From Shewanella sp. (GTDB lineage Bacteria > Pseudomonadota > Gammaproteobacteria > Enterobacterales > Shewanellaceae): a stretch of 8,780 nucleotides of DNA. The notes beneath the pieces were generated by a model. That model made no database searches. It saw only the letters and a list, made by a program, of their open reading frames with translations, and was not told the origin of the DNA. The stretch is taken from NCBI GenBank assembly GCA_004195335.1, contig SDWK01000995.1, positions 1-8,780 on the forward strand, in the 5' to 3' direction. The position numbers and the translations under genes are program-made. This document shows positions 1 to 6,999 of this stretch, one piece after another (position 1 is the stretch's first letter; each line of letters starts with the position of its first letter).

Positions 1-19
1 AGATGTGTATAAGAGACAG
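1..19. other. Tn5 mosaic-end / Nextera adaptor remnant
   Basis: The first 19 bases (AGATGTGTATAAGAGACAG) are identical to the 19-bp Tn5 transposase mosaic end present in Nextera tagmentation adaptors. Its position exactly at base 1 fits untrimmed adaptor at a read or contig end better than a genomic Tn5 end. Genomic sequence probably begins at base 20, which leaves only 35 bp upstream of the first gene. Confidence 0.95.
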
Positions 20-54
20 GCAGGGACGAGCAATGTCATTCAAAGGAAAACCAG

Positions 55-351
55 ATGACGGATCAAACCATTAAATTAGATTCAGAATTAACCATCAGAA
101 ATATTCAGCCCATATTTGCACGCCTTTCTGAGCTATTAATTCACGATAAATCCCTCCATATAGATGCCAGCCAACTATCCCGTGTCGATACCGCAGGGGC
201 TCAGCTTCTTTATCTGTTTTCCCAAACATGCAGAGCACGCTCCCTAAAGGTTGAATGGCAAGGTGGTCAGCCTGAGCTAAGCACTAACTTAAAAAGCCTG
301 GGCATCGTCATCCCGGAACTTCAGATTGATACACAGGAGAAGGTGCTATGA
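55..351 (+). CDS. STAS-domain protein, first gene of the chemosensory operon
   Basis: A 98-residue single-domain protein of the STAS fold (anti-sigma-factor-antagonist/MlaB-like), probably cytosolic. The hallmark segment, an alternating strand ending in VDTAGAQLL, lies at residues 44-52. In SpoIIAA-type antagonists the matching D-S-S-G carries a phosphorylated Ser directly before the Gly. Here that residue is Ala47 and the only hydroxyl nearby is Thr46, so classical serine phosphorylation looks unlikely. The ATG at 55 is preceded by AAGGA (43-47) at 7-base spacing. The stop overlaps the cheY start (ATGA, 348-351), which implies translational coupling. A role as protein-interaction partner of the CheA/CheY system is inferred from context only; the partner is unknown. 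Confidence 0.85.
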   Translation: MTDQTIKLDSELTIRNIQPIFARLSELLIHDKSLHIDASQLSRVDTAGAQLLYLFSQTCRARSLKVEWQGGQPELSTNLKSLGIVIPELQIDTQEKVL

Positions 352-710
352 AGAAAATATTAGCCGTCGACGACTCAGCATCAATGCGTCAAATGGTGGG
401 CTTTACACTTAAAACTGCAGGGTTTGATGTGACTGAGGCGAGTAATGGCGACGAGGCGTTAAAAGTTGCTCAGAAGGGGGTGTACGATCTTGTCATCTCT
501 GATGTAAACATGCCCATCATGGATGGGCTCACCTTGATTCGAAATCTACGTACGTTACCAGCCTATAAGTTTACTCCATTATTAATGCTGACCACCGAGT
601 CCGGAACAGACAAGAAACAGGAAGGTCGTTCAGCCGGTGCCACTGGCTGGATTGTAAAACCCTTTAATCCGGATCAGCTATTAGCAACCGTTCGGAAAGT
701 ACTGGGTTAA
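348..710 (+). CDS. cheY: CheY-type single-domain response regulator
   Basis: A 120-residue stand-alone receiver domain with no output domain. It accepts phosphate from CheA. All active-site residues are visible: acidic pair Asp8/Asp9, phosphoacceptor Asp52 in SDVNMP, switch Thr82 and Lys104 in VKPF. Asn54 and Glu84 occupy the positions of E. coli CheY Asn59 and Glu89, which affect dephosphorylation rate. The aromatic switch position (E. coli Tyr106) is Trp101. The ATG overlaps the STAS stop by four bases. The operon has no cheZ, so this CheY may act as the output (a flagellar motor or another target) or as a phosphate sink. The sequence does not decide between these. Confidence 0.93.
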   Translation: MKKILAVDDSASMRQMVGFTLKTAGFDVTEASNGDEALKVAQKGVYDLVISDVNMPIMDGLTLIRNLRTLPAYKFTPLLMLTTESGTDKKQEGRSAGATGWIVKPFNPDQLLATVRKVLG

Positions 711-755
711 TCAGAACAAAATTCGTCAAATGGACATAACGGGTGGCAATTAAAT

Positions 756-2819
756 ATGGAAATTGATCTCAGCCAATTTAGCCAGGTTTTTTTCGAAGAA
801 AGCTTGGAAGGCCTAGAAAGCATGGAGTCCGAGTTACTCAAGCTTGATGTTAATGAGCCGGAAGATGAATCTATCAACACGATTTTCAGGGCTGCACACT
901 CTATAAAAGGAGGCAGCGCCACATTCGGTTTCACCCAAGTCGCAAACTACACACACTTACTCGAAACTCTGCTCGATGAGATAAGAGATGGTCGTCGCCA
1001 GATGACAAGTGAACACCAAGACATGCTTCTTCTCTCGGTGGATCTACTGCGTAATATGGTCGATGCCTTAATGCGCAAAACAGATTTCGATGATCCGTTA
1101 TTGTCCCAGCTTGAAAAACGATTTACTTCCGAGTTAGAGGGAACCGCTGAAGACGTTCAAGAAGATGATACTGCAAAAGCTGATGCAGATGCTGAACAGA
1201 TATCGAGTGAGCAACTCTGGCATATAGATTTTCAGGCCGGAATTGATATTCTTCGATGCGGGAACGATCCCCTGCTCATGTTCACGGAGCTAAGACAGTT
1301 AGGTGAACTCACCGTTAAGTTAGCCGAGGGCAATTACCCGGATTTTGGCGATATAGACCCAGAAGCCTGCTACCTAAGTTGGCACCTTGAACTCATTACG
1401 GATCAAAGAATTGAACGTCTAAAAGAGGTATTTGAATGGGTCGAAGATGAATGCATCATTCACTACAGTTCATCAGCAATAGAGTCCAGTAGAGAGGTAA
1501 AAGAGTCTGAAGACACTTCCGAATCAAGGCTGACAGCCCCAGTCACTGAATCCATTCCCACAGCAGATAATTTACCCGCTGAGTCGTTGAAACCCAAAGT
1601 CGTTTCACAGGCAAAATCTCCCGAGGCTGGCTCCATTCGAGTCAGTATACAGAAAATAGATCTACTCATTAATATGGTCGGAGAGCTGGTTATTACCCAG
1701 GCGATGTTAGGTCAGATAGGCCAACAGGAGGAGATCGATGAGGAATCATTACGCTCCATGAAGCAAGGGTTAGAACAACTTGCTTCACATACCCGAGACC
1801 TTCAAGAAAGCGTGATGCAGATCAGAATGTTACCCATCAGCTTTGCCTTCAACCGTTTCCCCAGACTCGTTAGAGACATTGGCCAACAATTAGGCAAAAA
1901 GGTCGATTTAATTCTTAAGGGGGAAGACACTGAGCTGGATAAAACGGTGATGGAAAAAATTGTTGACCCTATGGTACATCTGGTTAGAAACTCATTGGAT
2001 CATGGTCTTGAAACACCTGACATACGGGCCAGTAAAGGCAAACCTGAAACAGGCAGCATTACGCTTAACGCTTTCCATCAAGGTGGCAATATCATTATCG
2101 AAATCATCGATGATGGAGCTGGACTGAATACCGCCAGGATACTTCAAAAAGCCAGAGATAAAGGCTTGGTCGCAGAAGATGAAGAGCTTAGCACCGAAGC
2201 GATTCATCAACTTATTTTCAAGGCTGGGTTCTCTACTGTCGATGCCGTCTCCGATCTATCCGGCAGAGGCGTTGGCATGGATGTCGTTCGCCGAAATATT
2301 AATGAACTCAACGGCACTATCGAACTTGAGTCGACCCAAGATAAAGGTAGCCGTTTCACCATACGCCTTCCGCTTACTCTGGCAATTCTTGACGGACAGC
2401 TAGTAAGGATAGGTCATCACACCTATGTCGTACCACTCGTCTCAATTCATGAATCTTTACAGGTAGAACCACAACGCATCAATCGTATCAGTGAGAACCA
2501 TGAGCTGGTCAGGCTGAGAGACGAATACCTTCCTGTGATCAAAGTATTTCAAGAGTTCGATCATGAAGCTGATGCCGTTGAGATTAAAGATGGCCTGGTA
2601 ATGGTTGTTGACTCCAATAATGAAAAAGTCGGCTTACTCGTTGATGAGCTGTTATCACAACAACAAGTCGTTATAAAAAGTCTGGAAGATAACTATAACA
2701 AGGTACCCGGCGTTTCCGGAGCCACGATTCTGGGTGATGGAACCGTAGCATTAATTATTGATATTTCAGGATTAGTTAACCTGGCAGGCATCACTAGCAC
2801 CAATGAGCATGCAGCTTAA
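756..2819 (+). CDS. cheA: Chemotaxis histidine kinase CheA
   Basis: A 687-residue hybrid-free class II histidine kinase of normal family length, which autophosphorylates in receptor-CheW arrays and phosphorylates CheY and CheB. Domains in order: P1 Hpt (about 1-125) with phospho-His48 in AAHSIKGG; an acidic linker (about 128-150); a conserved middle domain (about 153-237) starting LWHIDF and containing the segment DPEACYLSW; a Ser/Glu-rich linker (238-292); P3 dimerisation (about 293-357); P4 ATPase (about 358-541) with N-box HLVRNSLDHG (Asn412), G1 DDGAG (452-456) and G2 GRGVGMD (503-509); P5 CheW-like regulatory domain (about 543-680). A GGTGG at 742-746 lies 9 bases before the ATG. No truncation or lost catalytic residue is seen. 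Confidence 0.96.
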   Translation: MEIDLSQFSQVFFEESLEGLESMESELLKLDVNEPEDESINTIFRAAHSIKGGSATFGFTQVANYTHLLETLLDEIRDGRRQMTSEHQDMLLLSVDLLRNMVDALMRKTDFDDPLLSQLEKRFTSELEGTAEDVQEDDTAKADADAEQISSEQLWHIDFQAGIDILRCGNDPLLMFTELRQLGELTVKLAEGNYPDFGDIDPEACYLSWHLELITDQRIERLKEVFEWVEDECIIHYSSSAIESSREVKESEDTSESRLTAPVTESIPTADNLPAESLKPKVVSQAKSPEAGSIRVSIQKIDLLINMVGELVITQAMLGQIGQQEEIDEESLRSMKQGLEQLASHTRDLQESVMQIRMLPISFAFNRFPRLVRDIGQQLGKKVDLILKGEDTELDKTVMEKIVDPMVHLVRNSLDHGLETPDIRASKGKPETGSITLNAFHQGGNIIIEIIDDGAGLNTARILQKARDKGLVAEDEELSTEAIHQLIFKAGFSTVDAVSDLSGRGVGMDVVRRNINELNGTIELESTQDKGSRFTIRLPLTLAILDGQLVRIGHHTYVVPLVSIHESLQVEPQRINRISENHELVRLRDEYLPVIKVFQEFDHEADAVEIKDGLVMVVDSNNEKVGLLVDELLSQQQVVIKSLEDNYNKVPGVSGATILGDGTVALIIDISGLVNLAGITSTNEHAA

Positions 2820-2821
2820 AC

Positions 2822-2844
2822 ACTGCAGAGATAATCCTCGCAGT
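2822..2844 (+). other. Hairpin in the cheA-cheW spacer
   Basis: ACTGC (2822-2826) pairs with GCAGT (2840-2844). After one bulged A (2827), GAG (2828-2830) pairs with CTC (2837-2839), closing a 6-base loop. This gives an 8-bp stem with a single bulge between the cheA stop and the cheW ribosome binding site. No U-tract follows, so it is not a typical intrinsic terminator. It could affect mRNA processing or stability, or could be chance. Confidence 0.4.
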
Positions 2845-2858
2845 AAAACAAGGAAGAC

Positions 2859-2862
2859 GGAG
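2859..2862 (+). promoter_or_regulatory. Ribosome binding site that decides the cheW start
   Basis: GGAG lies 9 bases before the ATG at 2872. It supports this start over the in-frame ATG at 2803, which lies inside the end of cheA and would add 23 residues with no resemblance to the CheW fold. Confidence 0.7.
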
Positions 2863-2871
2863 CTTGAAAAT

Positions 2872-3423
2872 ATGACAGAGCTAACCCAACAAGAGCAGGC
2901 CAGTATGGATGATGCCAGTCAACAATATTTAACTTTCATCATGGCTAGCGAAGAATATGGTGTCGATATTCTTTCTGTACAAGAGATTAGAGGCTGGGAA
3001 GCGACGACCGTTATTCCAAACTCCCCCAGTCATGTAAAAGGGGTGATTAACCTCAGGGGAACCATAGTACCCATCATTGACCTGAGACAGAGGTTTGGTA
3101 TTGAAACGCTTGAATATGGGGCCACAACTGTAGTCATCGTCGTTAAGGTCGTCATGTCGGATCAGCAAAAAATCATCGGTATTGTCGTCGATGCAGTTTC
3201 CGATGTGATTAGTGTGAATGATTCCGATGTGCGGGATGCACCCGATTTTGGTGACGACACTAATCTGAGCTTTATAAAAGGGCTCACCAATGCCGCAGAT
3301 AAGATGGTTATTCTGCTGGACATTAATATGCTGCTCGGCAGTGAGATTTTGCCTGAAGCATCTCAACTTTCTAACTTAATTAACAATATTGATGCCCTGC
3401 AGCCACAAGCTGTTAATGCATAA
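2872..3423 (+). CDS. cheW: Chemotaxis coupling protein CheW
   Basis: A 183-residue single CheW domain that bridges the receptor signalling tip and the CheA P5 domain in the cytosolic array. The fold starts at about residue 18 (QQYLTF), followed by the typical IRGW and [17 protein letters not shown] segments. Arg62 in NLRG corresponds to the conserved Arg62 of E. coli CheW, which is needed for receptor coupling. About 16 residues precede the domain. An upstream in-frame ATG at 2803 is rejected because it overlaps cheA by 17 bases and lies far from the GGAG at 2859. The gene sits 52 bp after cheA and 23 bp before the receptor gene, consistent with one transcript. Confidence 0.94.
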   Translation: MTELTQQEQASMDDASQQYLTFIMASEEYGVDILSVQEIRGWEATTVIPNSPSHVKGVINLRGTIVPIIDLRQRFGIETLEYGATTVVIVVKVVMSDQQKIIGIVVDAVSDVISVNDSDVRDAPDFGDDTNLSFIKGLTNAADKMVILLDINMLLGSEILPEASQLSNLINNIDALQPQAVNA

Positions 3424-3446
3424 ACAGGTATAACGAGGGTAAACGA

Positions 3447-6038
3447 ATGGAAGCACAAAACTCAAACCTATCGAATGCAAACAGCTTACCTATTGCTGGT
3501 TTGGTTCTAATCCTTATTTCATTAGGATTATTATTTTCAGGACAAGCGACGAGCTGGGTTGTTGCAACTCAAATCATTGCAATCATGCTCATTGCCTCAG
3601 GGCTTGTGAAGCATAACCAATCTCAAAAATTGAACCAGCAGGCACTCAGTGAGGTGAGTCGGGCGCTGGCAAGTGATGAGAAAATAACATTTTCAGATAT
3701 TGATATTCCGAACTGGGAGTTACTGACCAATAAAATCGAAAATTTGCATCAGAAACAACTGCAAAACGCAACGATGACCAAAGCGTTAGACATTTGTAAG
3801 ACCAACGTCATGATGGCCGATGCCGACTACAACATTAACTATATGAATGACTCGGTCAACGAAATGCTCTTAGAAAATGAGAAGATCCTTAAAACGGGTT
3901 TACCCAACTTCGATGCCAGAAACCTGATCGGTAAAAATATCGATATTTTCCATAAAACCCCGTCCCATCAGAGAAGAGTGCTCGACGACTTAACTTCGAC
4001 CTACGAGGTTAATATCGAAGTAGCAGGTCTTAACTTCAATTTAATCGCCAGCCCAATATTTATTAAAGGTGTACGAACCGGCACAGTTGTCGAATGGCAA
4101 GATGTCACGGCAAAATTAGCAAAAGAGGCTGAAGATCAAAGGCTAGCCGCTGAAACGGGTCGTATTAAACAAGCATTAGATGTGTGTAAAGCCAACGTAA
4201 TGATGGCCGATGCCGACTACAACATCATCTATCTTAATGACTCGGTCAACGAGATGATGACAGACAATGAAAAGACACTTCAACAGAGCCTGCCGAACTT
4301 CAATGTCAAAGAGCTTATCGGCAACAACATAGATATCTTCCATAAGAACCCATCGCACCAAAGAAAAGTGCTAGATAATTTAACCGGAAGCTATGAAGCC
4401 AGCATAAAAGTCGCAGGCCTGGATTTTACCTTGATAGCAACCCCGGTTTTCAACAACCAAGAGCGCACTGGTACCGTAGTTGAGTGGCAAGATGTTACCG
4501 CTAAATTAGCTAAAGAAGCAGAAGATCAAAGACTCGCTTCAGAAAATTCTCGTATCAAGCAAGCACTCGATAATGTATCCGCAAATACCATGGTGGCAGA
4601 CACTGATCTCAATATTATCTATATGAATACTGCCGTTGGGAACATGTTCAGAGCGGCACAATCAGACATAGTCAAAGACCTGCCCAACTTCGATGCCAAT
4701 AATCTTATCGGCGTAAATATCGATGGTTTCCATAAAAATCCTAGCCATCAACGTAATTTATTGGGCGGTTTAACGACCACCTATTCGAGCCAACTCAAGG
4801 TCGGCGGACGCACATTCAAAGTGGTTGCGAACCCAATCAAAGATGATAACGGAGAGAGTATAGGTACAGTAGTGGAGTGGACTGACCGCACCGCAGAGGT
4901 TGCCATTGAACATGAGATCGACACCATTATCTCATCGGCAGCGGCAGGAGACTTGAGTCATAGAGTTTCAACCGAAGGAAAAGAGGGCTTCTTTCTTAAT
5001 TTATCAAATGGATTAAATCGTTTAGTCGGTATTGCAGATAATGTAATTTCTGATGTGGTCAACATGTTCGACGGACTTGCAAAGGGCGATCTAACCCGTC
5101 AGATCGATGGTGAATATGACGGCCAATTTGAAAAACTACAGCAGGACGCAAACGCTACAGCGTCACGACTCACTGAAGTGATTGGCGGCATTAATGAGTC
5201 TGCCAACACAGTGACCTCTGGAGCCGAAGAGATTGCACAGGGCAACGCCGATCTTAGTCAGCGAACCGAAGAGCAAGCCGCCTCATTGGAAGAGACAGCC
5301 TCAAGCATGGAACAGATGACAGCAACGGTGACTCAAAGTGCTCAAAATGCAACGATCGCCAATGAGTTAGCTCAAGAGGCCAATACTAAAGCCGAACATG
5401 GCGGTAAGGTGGTCGAGCAAGCTGTCACCGCGATGGAAGCCATTAATGACTCCAGCAAGCGCATATCTGACATTATCGGCGTCATCGATGAGATAGCCTT
5501 CCAAACTAACCTGCTGGCACTCAATGCTGCTGTCGAAGCGGCGAGAGCCGGTGAACAGGGTCGTGGTTTTGCCGTTGTTGCCGGTGAAGTCAGAAACCTA
5601 GCACAACGCAGCGCCGGCGCCGCCAAAGAAATTAAGGAGCTGATACGTGACAGCGTAGGTAAGGTCACCGATGGCACTCAACTGGTTAACCAGTCGGGTG
5701 ACACTCTTCAGGATATAGTACAGGCTGTGACTAAAGTGGCCGACATGATTAGCCAGATAAGCATAGCCTCAGAGCAACAATCTTCAGGCATTCAGGAAGT
5801 GAATAAGGCTATCTCCCAAATGGATGAGATGACTCAACAAAATGCAGCCTTGGTGGAGCAGGTCTCTGCGGCAGGAGATGCCATGGCCGAACAAGCCCGC
5901 AACATGAAGAGTCAGCTCAGTTTCTTCCAGGCTAAGGAGCAAACCAGTTCAGGAATAACATCGGCACCATTAGCACTCGTTTCCGGAGATACTCACGGGA
6001 ACTTAAAAATCAGCAATGAAGAGTGGAACGAATTTTAG
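3447..6038 (+). CDS. Membrane-anchored triple-PAS methyl-accepting chemotaxis protein (Aer2-like)
   Basis: An 863-residue chemoreceptor. Two hydrophobic segments (about 14-31 and 37-54) flank a loop of only about five residues, so there is no periplasmic ligand domain. Three PAS domains follow (about 111-235, 241-365, 371-484). Two HAMP-like modules come next, each with a GDL motif (501-503 and 547-549). The methylation helix has [10 protein letters not shown] (611-620), and the signalling hairpin tip is around 681-712 ([19 protein letters not shown]). The protein ends in EWNEF, fitting the xWxxF CheR/CheB tether. Each PAS keeps FHK-x-PSHQR and VVEW. His169, His299 and His429 lie 48, 48 and 49 residues before Trp217, Trp347 and Trp478, close to the spacing I recall in P. 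aeruginosa Aer2 (His234 to Trp283). Haem and oxygen sensing are therefore inferred. GAGGG (3435-3439) lies 7 bases before the ATG. Confidence 0.93.
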   Translation: MEAQNSNLSNANSLPIAGLVLILISLGLLFSGQATSWVVATQIIAIMLIASGLVKHNQSQKLNQQALSEVSRALASDEKITFSDIDIPNWELLTNKIENLHQKQLQNATMTKALDICKTNVMMADADYNINYMNDSVNEMLLENEKILKTGLPNFDARNLIGKNIDIFHKTPSHQRRVLDDLTSTYEVNIEVAGLNFNLIASPIFIKGVRTGTVVEWQDVTAKLAKEAEDQRLAAETGRIKQALDVCKANVMMADADYNIIYLNDSVNEMMTDNEKTLQQSLPNFNVKELIGNNIDIFHKNPSHQRKVLDNLTGSYEASIKVAGLDFTLIATPVFNNQERTGTVVEWQDVTAKLAKEAEDQRLASENSRIKQALDNVSANTMVADTDLNIIYMNTAVGNMFRAAQSDIVKDLPNFDANNLIGVNIDGFHKNPSHQRNLLGGLTTTYSSQLKVGGRTFKVVANPIKDDNGESIGTVVEWTDRTAEVAIEHEIDTIISSAAAGDLSHRVSTEGKEGFFLNLSNGLNRLVGIADNVISDVVNMFDGLAKGDLTRQIDGEYDGQFEKLQQDANATASRLTEVIGGINESANTVTSGAEEIAQGNADLSQRTEEQAASLEETASSMEQMTATVTQSAQNATIANELAQEANTKAEHGGKVVEQAVTAMEAINDSSKRISDIIGVIDEIAFQTNLLALNAAVEAARAGEQGRGFAVVAGEVRNLAQRSAGAAKEIKELIRDSVGKVTDGTQLVNQSGDTLQDIVQAVTKVADMISQISIASEQQSSGIQEVNKAISQMDEMTQQNAALVEQVSAAGDAMAEQARNMKSQLSFFQAKEQTSSGITSAPLALVSGDTHGNLKISNEEWNEF
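3777..4166 (+). repeat. PAS repeat 1 of the receptor
   Basis: Codes receptor residues 111-240, exactly 130 codons and the same length as repeat 2 with no indel. It contains ALDICKTN (113-120), FHKTPSHQR (168-176) and VVEW (214-217). The candidate haem ligand is His169. Leu199 aligns with what I recall as Leu264 of Aer2, and Trp217 with Trp283. Confidence 0.85.
4167..4556 (+). repeat. PAS repeat 2 of the receptor
   Basis: Codes receptor residues 241-370 and aligns without gaps to repeat 1. Key residues are His299 in FHKNPSHQR, Leu329 and Trp347. The linker after the PAS core (342-364) is identical in protein to 212-234 of repeat 1, although most codons differ at the third base. Confidence 0.85.
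4557..4898 (+). repeat. PAS repeat 3 of the receptor
   Basis: Codes receptor residues 371-484 and is the most diverged copy. It has a one-residue insertion around DDNGES (466-471), which moves the His-Trp spacing from 48 to 49. The key positions are His429, Val459 (Leu in the other two) and Trp478. Its C-terminal TDRTAE leads into the first HAMP-like module in place of the linker that joins repeats 1 and 2. Confidence 0.82.
6021..6035 (+). other. C-terminal CheR/CheB-tethering pentapeptide (EWNEF) of the receptor
   Basis: The last five codons encode EWNEF, which fits the x-[aromatic]-x-x-[aromatic] pattern of the E. coli Tsr/Tar tether NWETF and, as I recall, GWEEF of P. aeruginosa Aer2. About 30 flexible residues (roughly 829-858) separate it from the helical bundle, as expected for a tether. 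Binding is inferred, not shown. Confidence 0.7.
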
Positions 6039-6067
6039 GAGACGAGAAATTGGAAATCATAGATGAA

Positions 6068-6073
6068 AAGGAG
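6068..6073 (+). promoter_or_regulatory. Ribosome binding site that decides the cheR start
   Basis: AAGGAG lies 6 bases before the ATG at 6080 and is the strongest Shine-Dalgarno in the area. It supports 6080 over the in-frame GTG at 6023, which overlaps the receptor gene and has poor upstream complementarity. An in-frame TTG at 6050 with AGGAG at 6037-6041 is a second, weaker alternative. Confidence 0.75.
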
Positions 6074-6079
6074 TTTTCT

Positions 6080-6922
6080 ATGACAAAGGCAGACTTTGAT
6101 TTTATTCAAAGTCTTGCCTATGAAAAAACGGGAATAGTACTCCCGGAAAGAAAAAAACACATGGTGTACTCGAGACTCAGTCGACGATTACGCCATCTGA
6201 ATTTAGGCAACTTTTCCCAATATTGCTCCTATATTCAACATACTCCAGATGAGATGATCAACTTTGTAAATGCTCTCACAACCAACTTGACCGCATTCTT
6301 CAGAGAGGAGCACCATTTCAAATATCTCGAGAGCGAGGTTATACCTGAATGGAAAAAAAATAAAAAAAAACGCCTCAGAGTTTGGTCATCGGCCTGCTCT
6401 ACCGGTGAAGAGCCTTACAGTATTGCTATGATCTTGGAGCCACATTTTTCAGGAGTGGAATGGGATCTTAAAGTTTTGGCAACCGATCTCGACACCGATG
6501 TGCTTAGCAAGGCCAATATTGGCAGTTATGCCAGTGAATCGGTGACGAATTTATCCGCTCGATATACCGATAAATATGTGCGTCAAACTGACAATGGTCA
6601 AACAATTCAGATCTGTTCGAACATTCAAAAGATGATCCATTTTAAGCAGCTAAACCTTTTGGGAGAGTGGCCAATGAAAGGACCCTTTGATGTGATTTTT
6701 TGCAGAAATGTCCTCATCTATTTTGATAATGAAACTAAGAAAAAAATTATCGCCAGGTTCAGAAAACTCCTCAGCCCGCAAGGATATCTATTCATCGGTC
6801 ACTCGGAAACATTAACCCATATTTCTGAAGATTTTGATCTAATCGGGCAAACGATTTATAGACCGATAGGACACGGCGACAATAAGCTGCAACAGACGAA
6901 GCGATCCGTTGCTAACCTCTAG
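6080..6922 (+). CDS. cheR: Chemoreceptor glutamate methyltransferase CheR
   Basis: A 280-residue SAM-dependent methyltransferase that methylates receptor glutamates for adaptation; E. coli CheR is about 286 residues. Residues 5-78 form the N-terminal helical domain (YEKTGIVL, MVYSRLSRRLR, TNLTAFFRE at 68-76). The SAM-binding domain (about 98-262) has SSACSTGEEPYS (103-114), ATDLD (134-138), CRNVLIYF (208-215) and GHSE (240-243). The beta-subdomain that would bind the receptor pentapeptide lies at about 162-190. Starting at 6080 gives the N-terminus typical of the family; an upstream GTG would add 19 residues. The codons for residues 92-98 contain A8 and A9 runs, a possible slippage site, but the frame is intact. 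Confidence 0.94.
   Translation: MTKADFDFIQSLAYEKTGIVLPERKKHMVYSRLSRRLRHLNLGNFSQYCSYIQHTPDEMINFVNALTTNLTAFFREEHHFKYLESEVIPEWKKNKKKRLRVWSSACSTGEEPYSIAMILEPHFSGVEWDLKVLATDLDTDVLSKANIGSYASESVTNLSARYTDKYVRQTDNGQTIQICSNIQKMIHFKQLNLLGEWPMKGPFDVIFCRNVLIYFDNETKKKIIARFRKLLSPQGYLFIGHSETLTHISEDFDLIGQTIYRPIGHGDNKLQQTKRSVANL
6353..6370 (+). repeat. Interrupted poly(A) tract inside cheR
   Basis: A8 (6353-6360), a single T, then A9 (6362-6370) encode the Lys/Asn-rich linker between the two CheR domains. Such runs can cause replication or transcriptional slippage as well as sequencing indels. Confidence 0.9.
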
Positions 6923-6984
6923 GAATAAATTAGCTACTTTATTGCAGCGCTCCGCCTTTACTCTTTAGAACAGATTTCATATCA

Positions 6985-6999
6985 GGTCAAAGGTTGACC
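6985..6999. promoter_or_regulatory. GGTCAA-AGG-TTGACC inverted repeat before cheB
   Basis: A perfect palindrome with 6-bp arms and a 3-bp centre lies in the 102-bp cheR-cheB gap, 26 bp before the cheB ATG. It could be an operator-like site or a small mRNA hairpin upstream of the cheB ribosome binding site (AAGGA, 7012-7016). No clear -35/-10 pair or U-tract was found around it. Confidence 0.35.

Noticed and set aside
1..19. Genomic Tn5/IS50 transposon end
   Set aside because: It is the 19-bp mosaic end, an engineered hybrid of the natural ends, and sits exactly at base 1. Library adaptor is the simpler explanation.
33..74. Short 13-codon reading frame starting at ATG 33, overlapping the STAS start
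   Set aside because: Very short, adjacent to the adaptor and contained in the STAS leader and start region. No evidence beyond an ATG and loose purine-rich upstream sequence.
2803..2871. Longer CheW with a 23-residue extension from ATG 2803
   Set aside because: It overlaps cheA, has no good ribosome binding site, and the added residues do not resemble CheW. The ATG at 2872 has GGAG at suitable spacing.
2929..3366. Antisense open frame opposite cheW, and similar antisense frames opposite the receptor, cheA and cheB
   Set aside because: Each lies entirely inside a gene with strong family motifs on the + strand and has no recognisable protein features or start signals.
6023..6079. Longer CheR from GTG 6023 (or TTG 6050)
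   Set aside because: The ATG at 6080 with AAGGAG six bases upstream gives the usual CheR N-terminus and length. The TTG with AGGAG remains a minor possibility.
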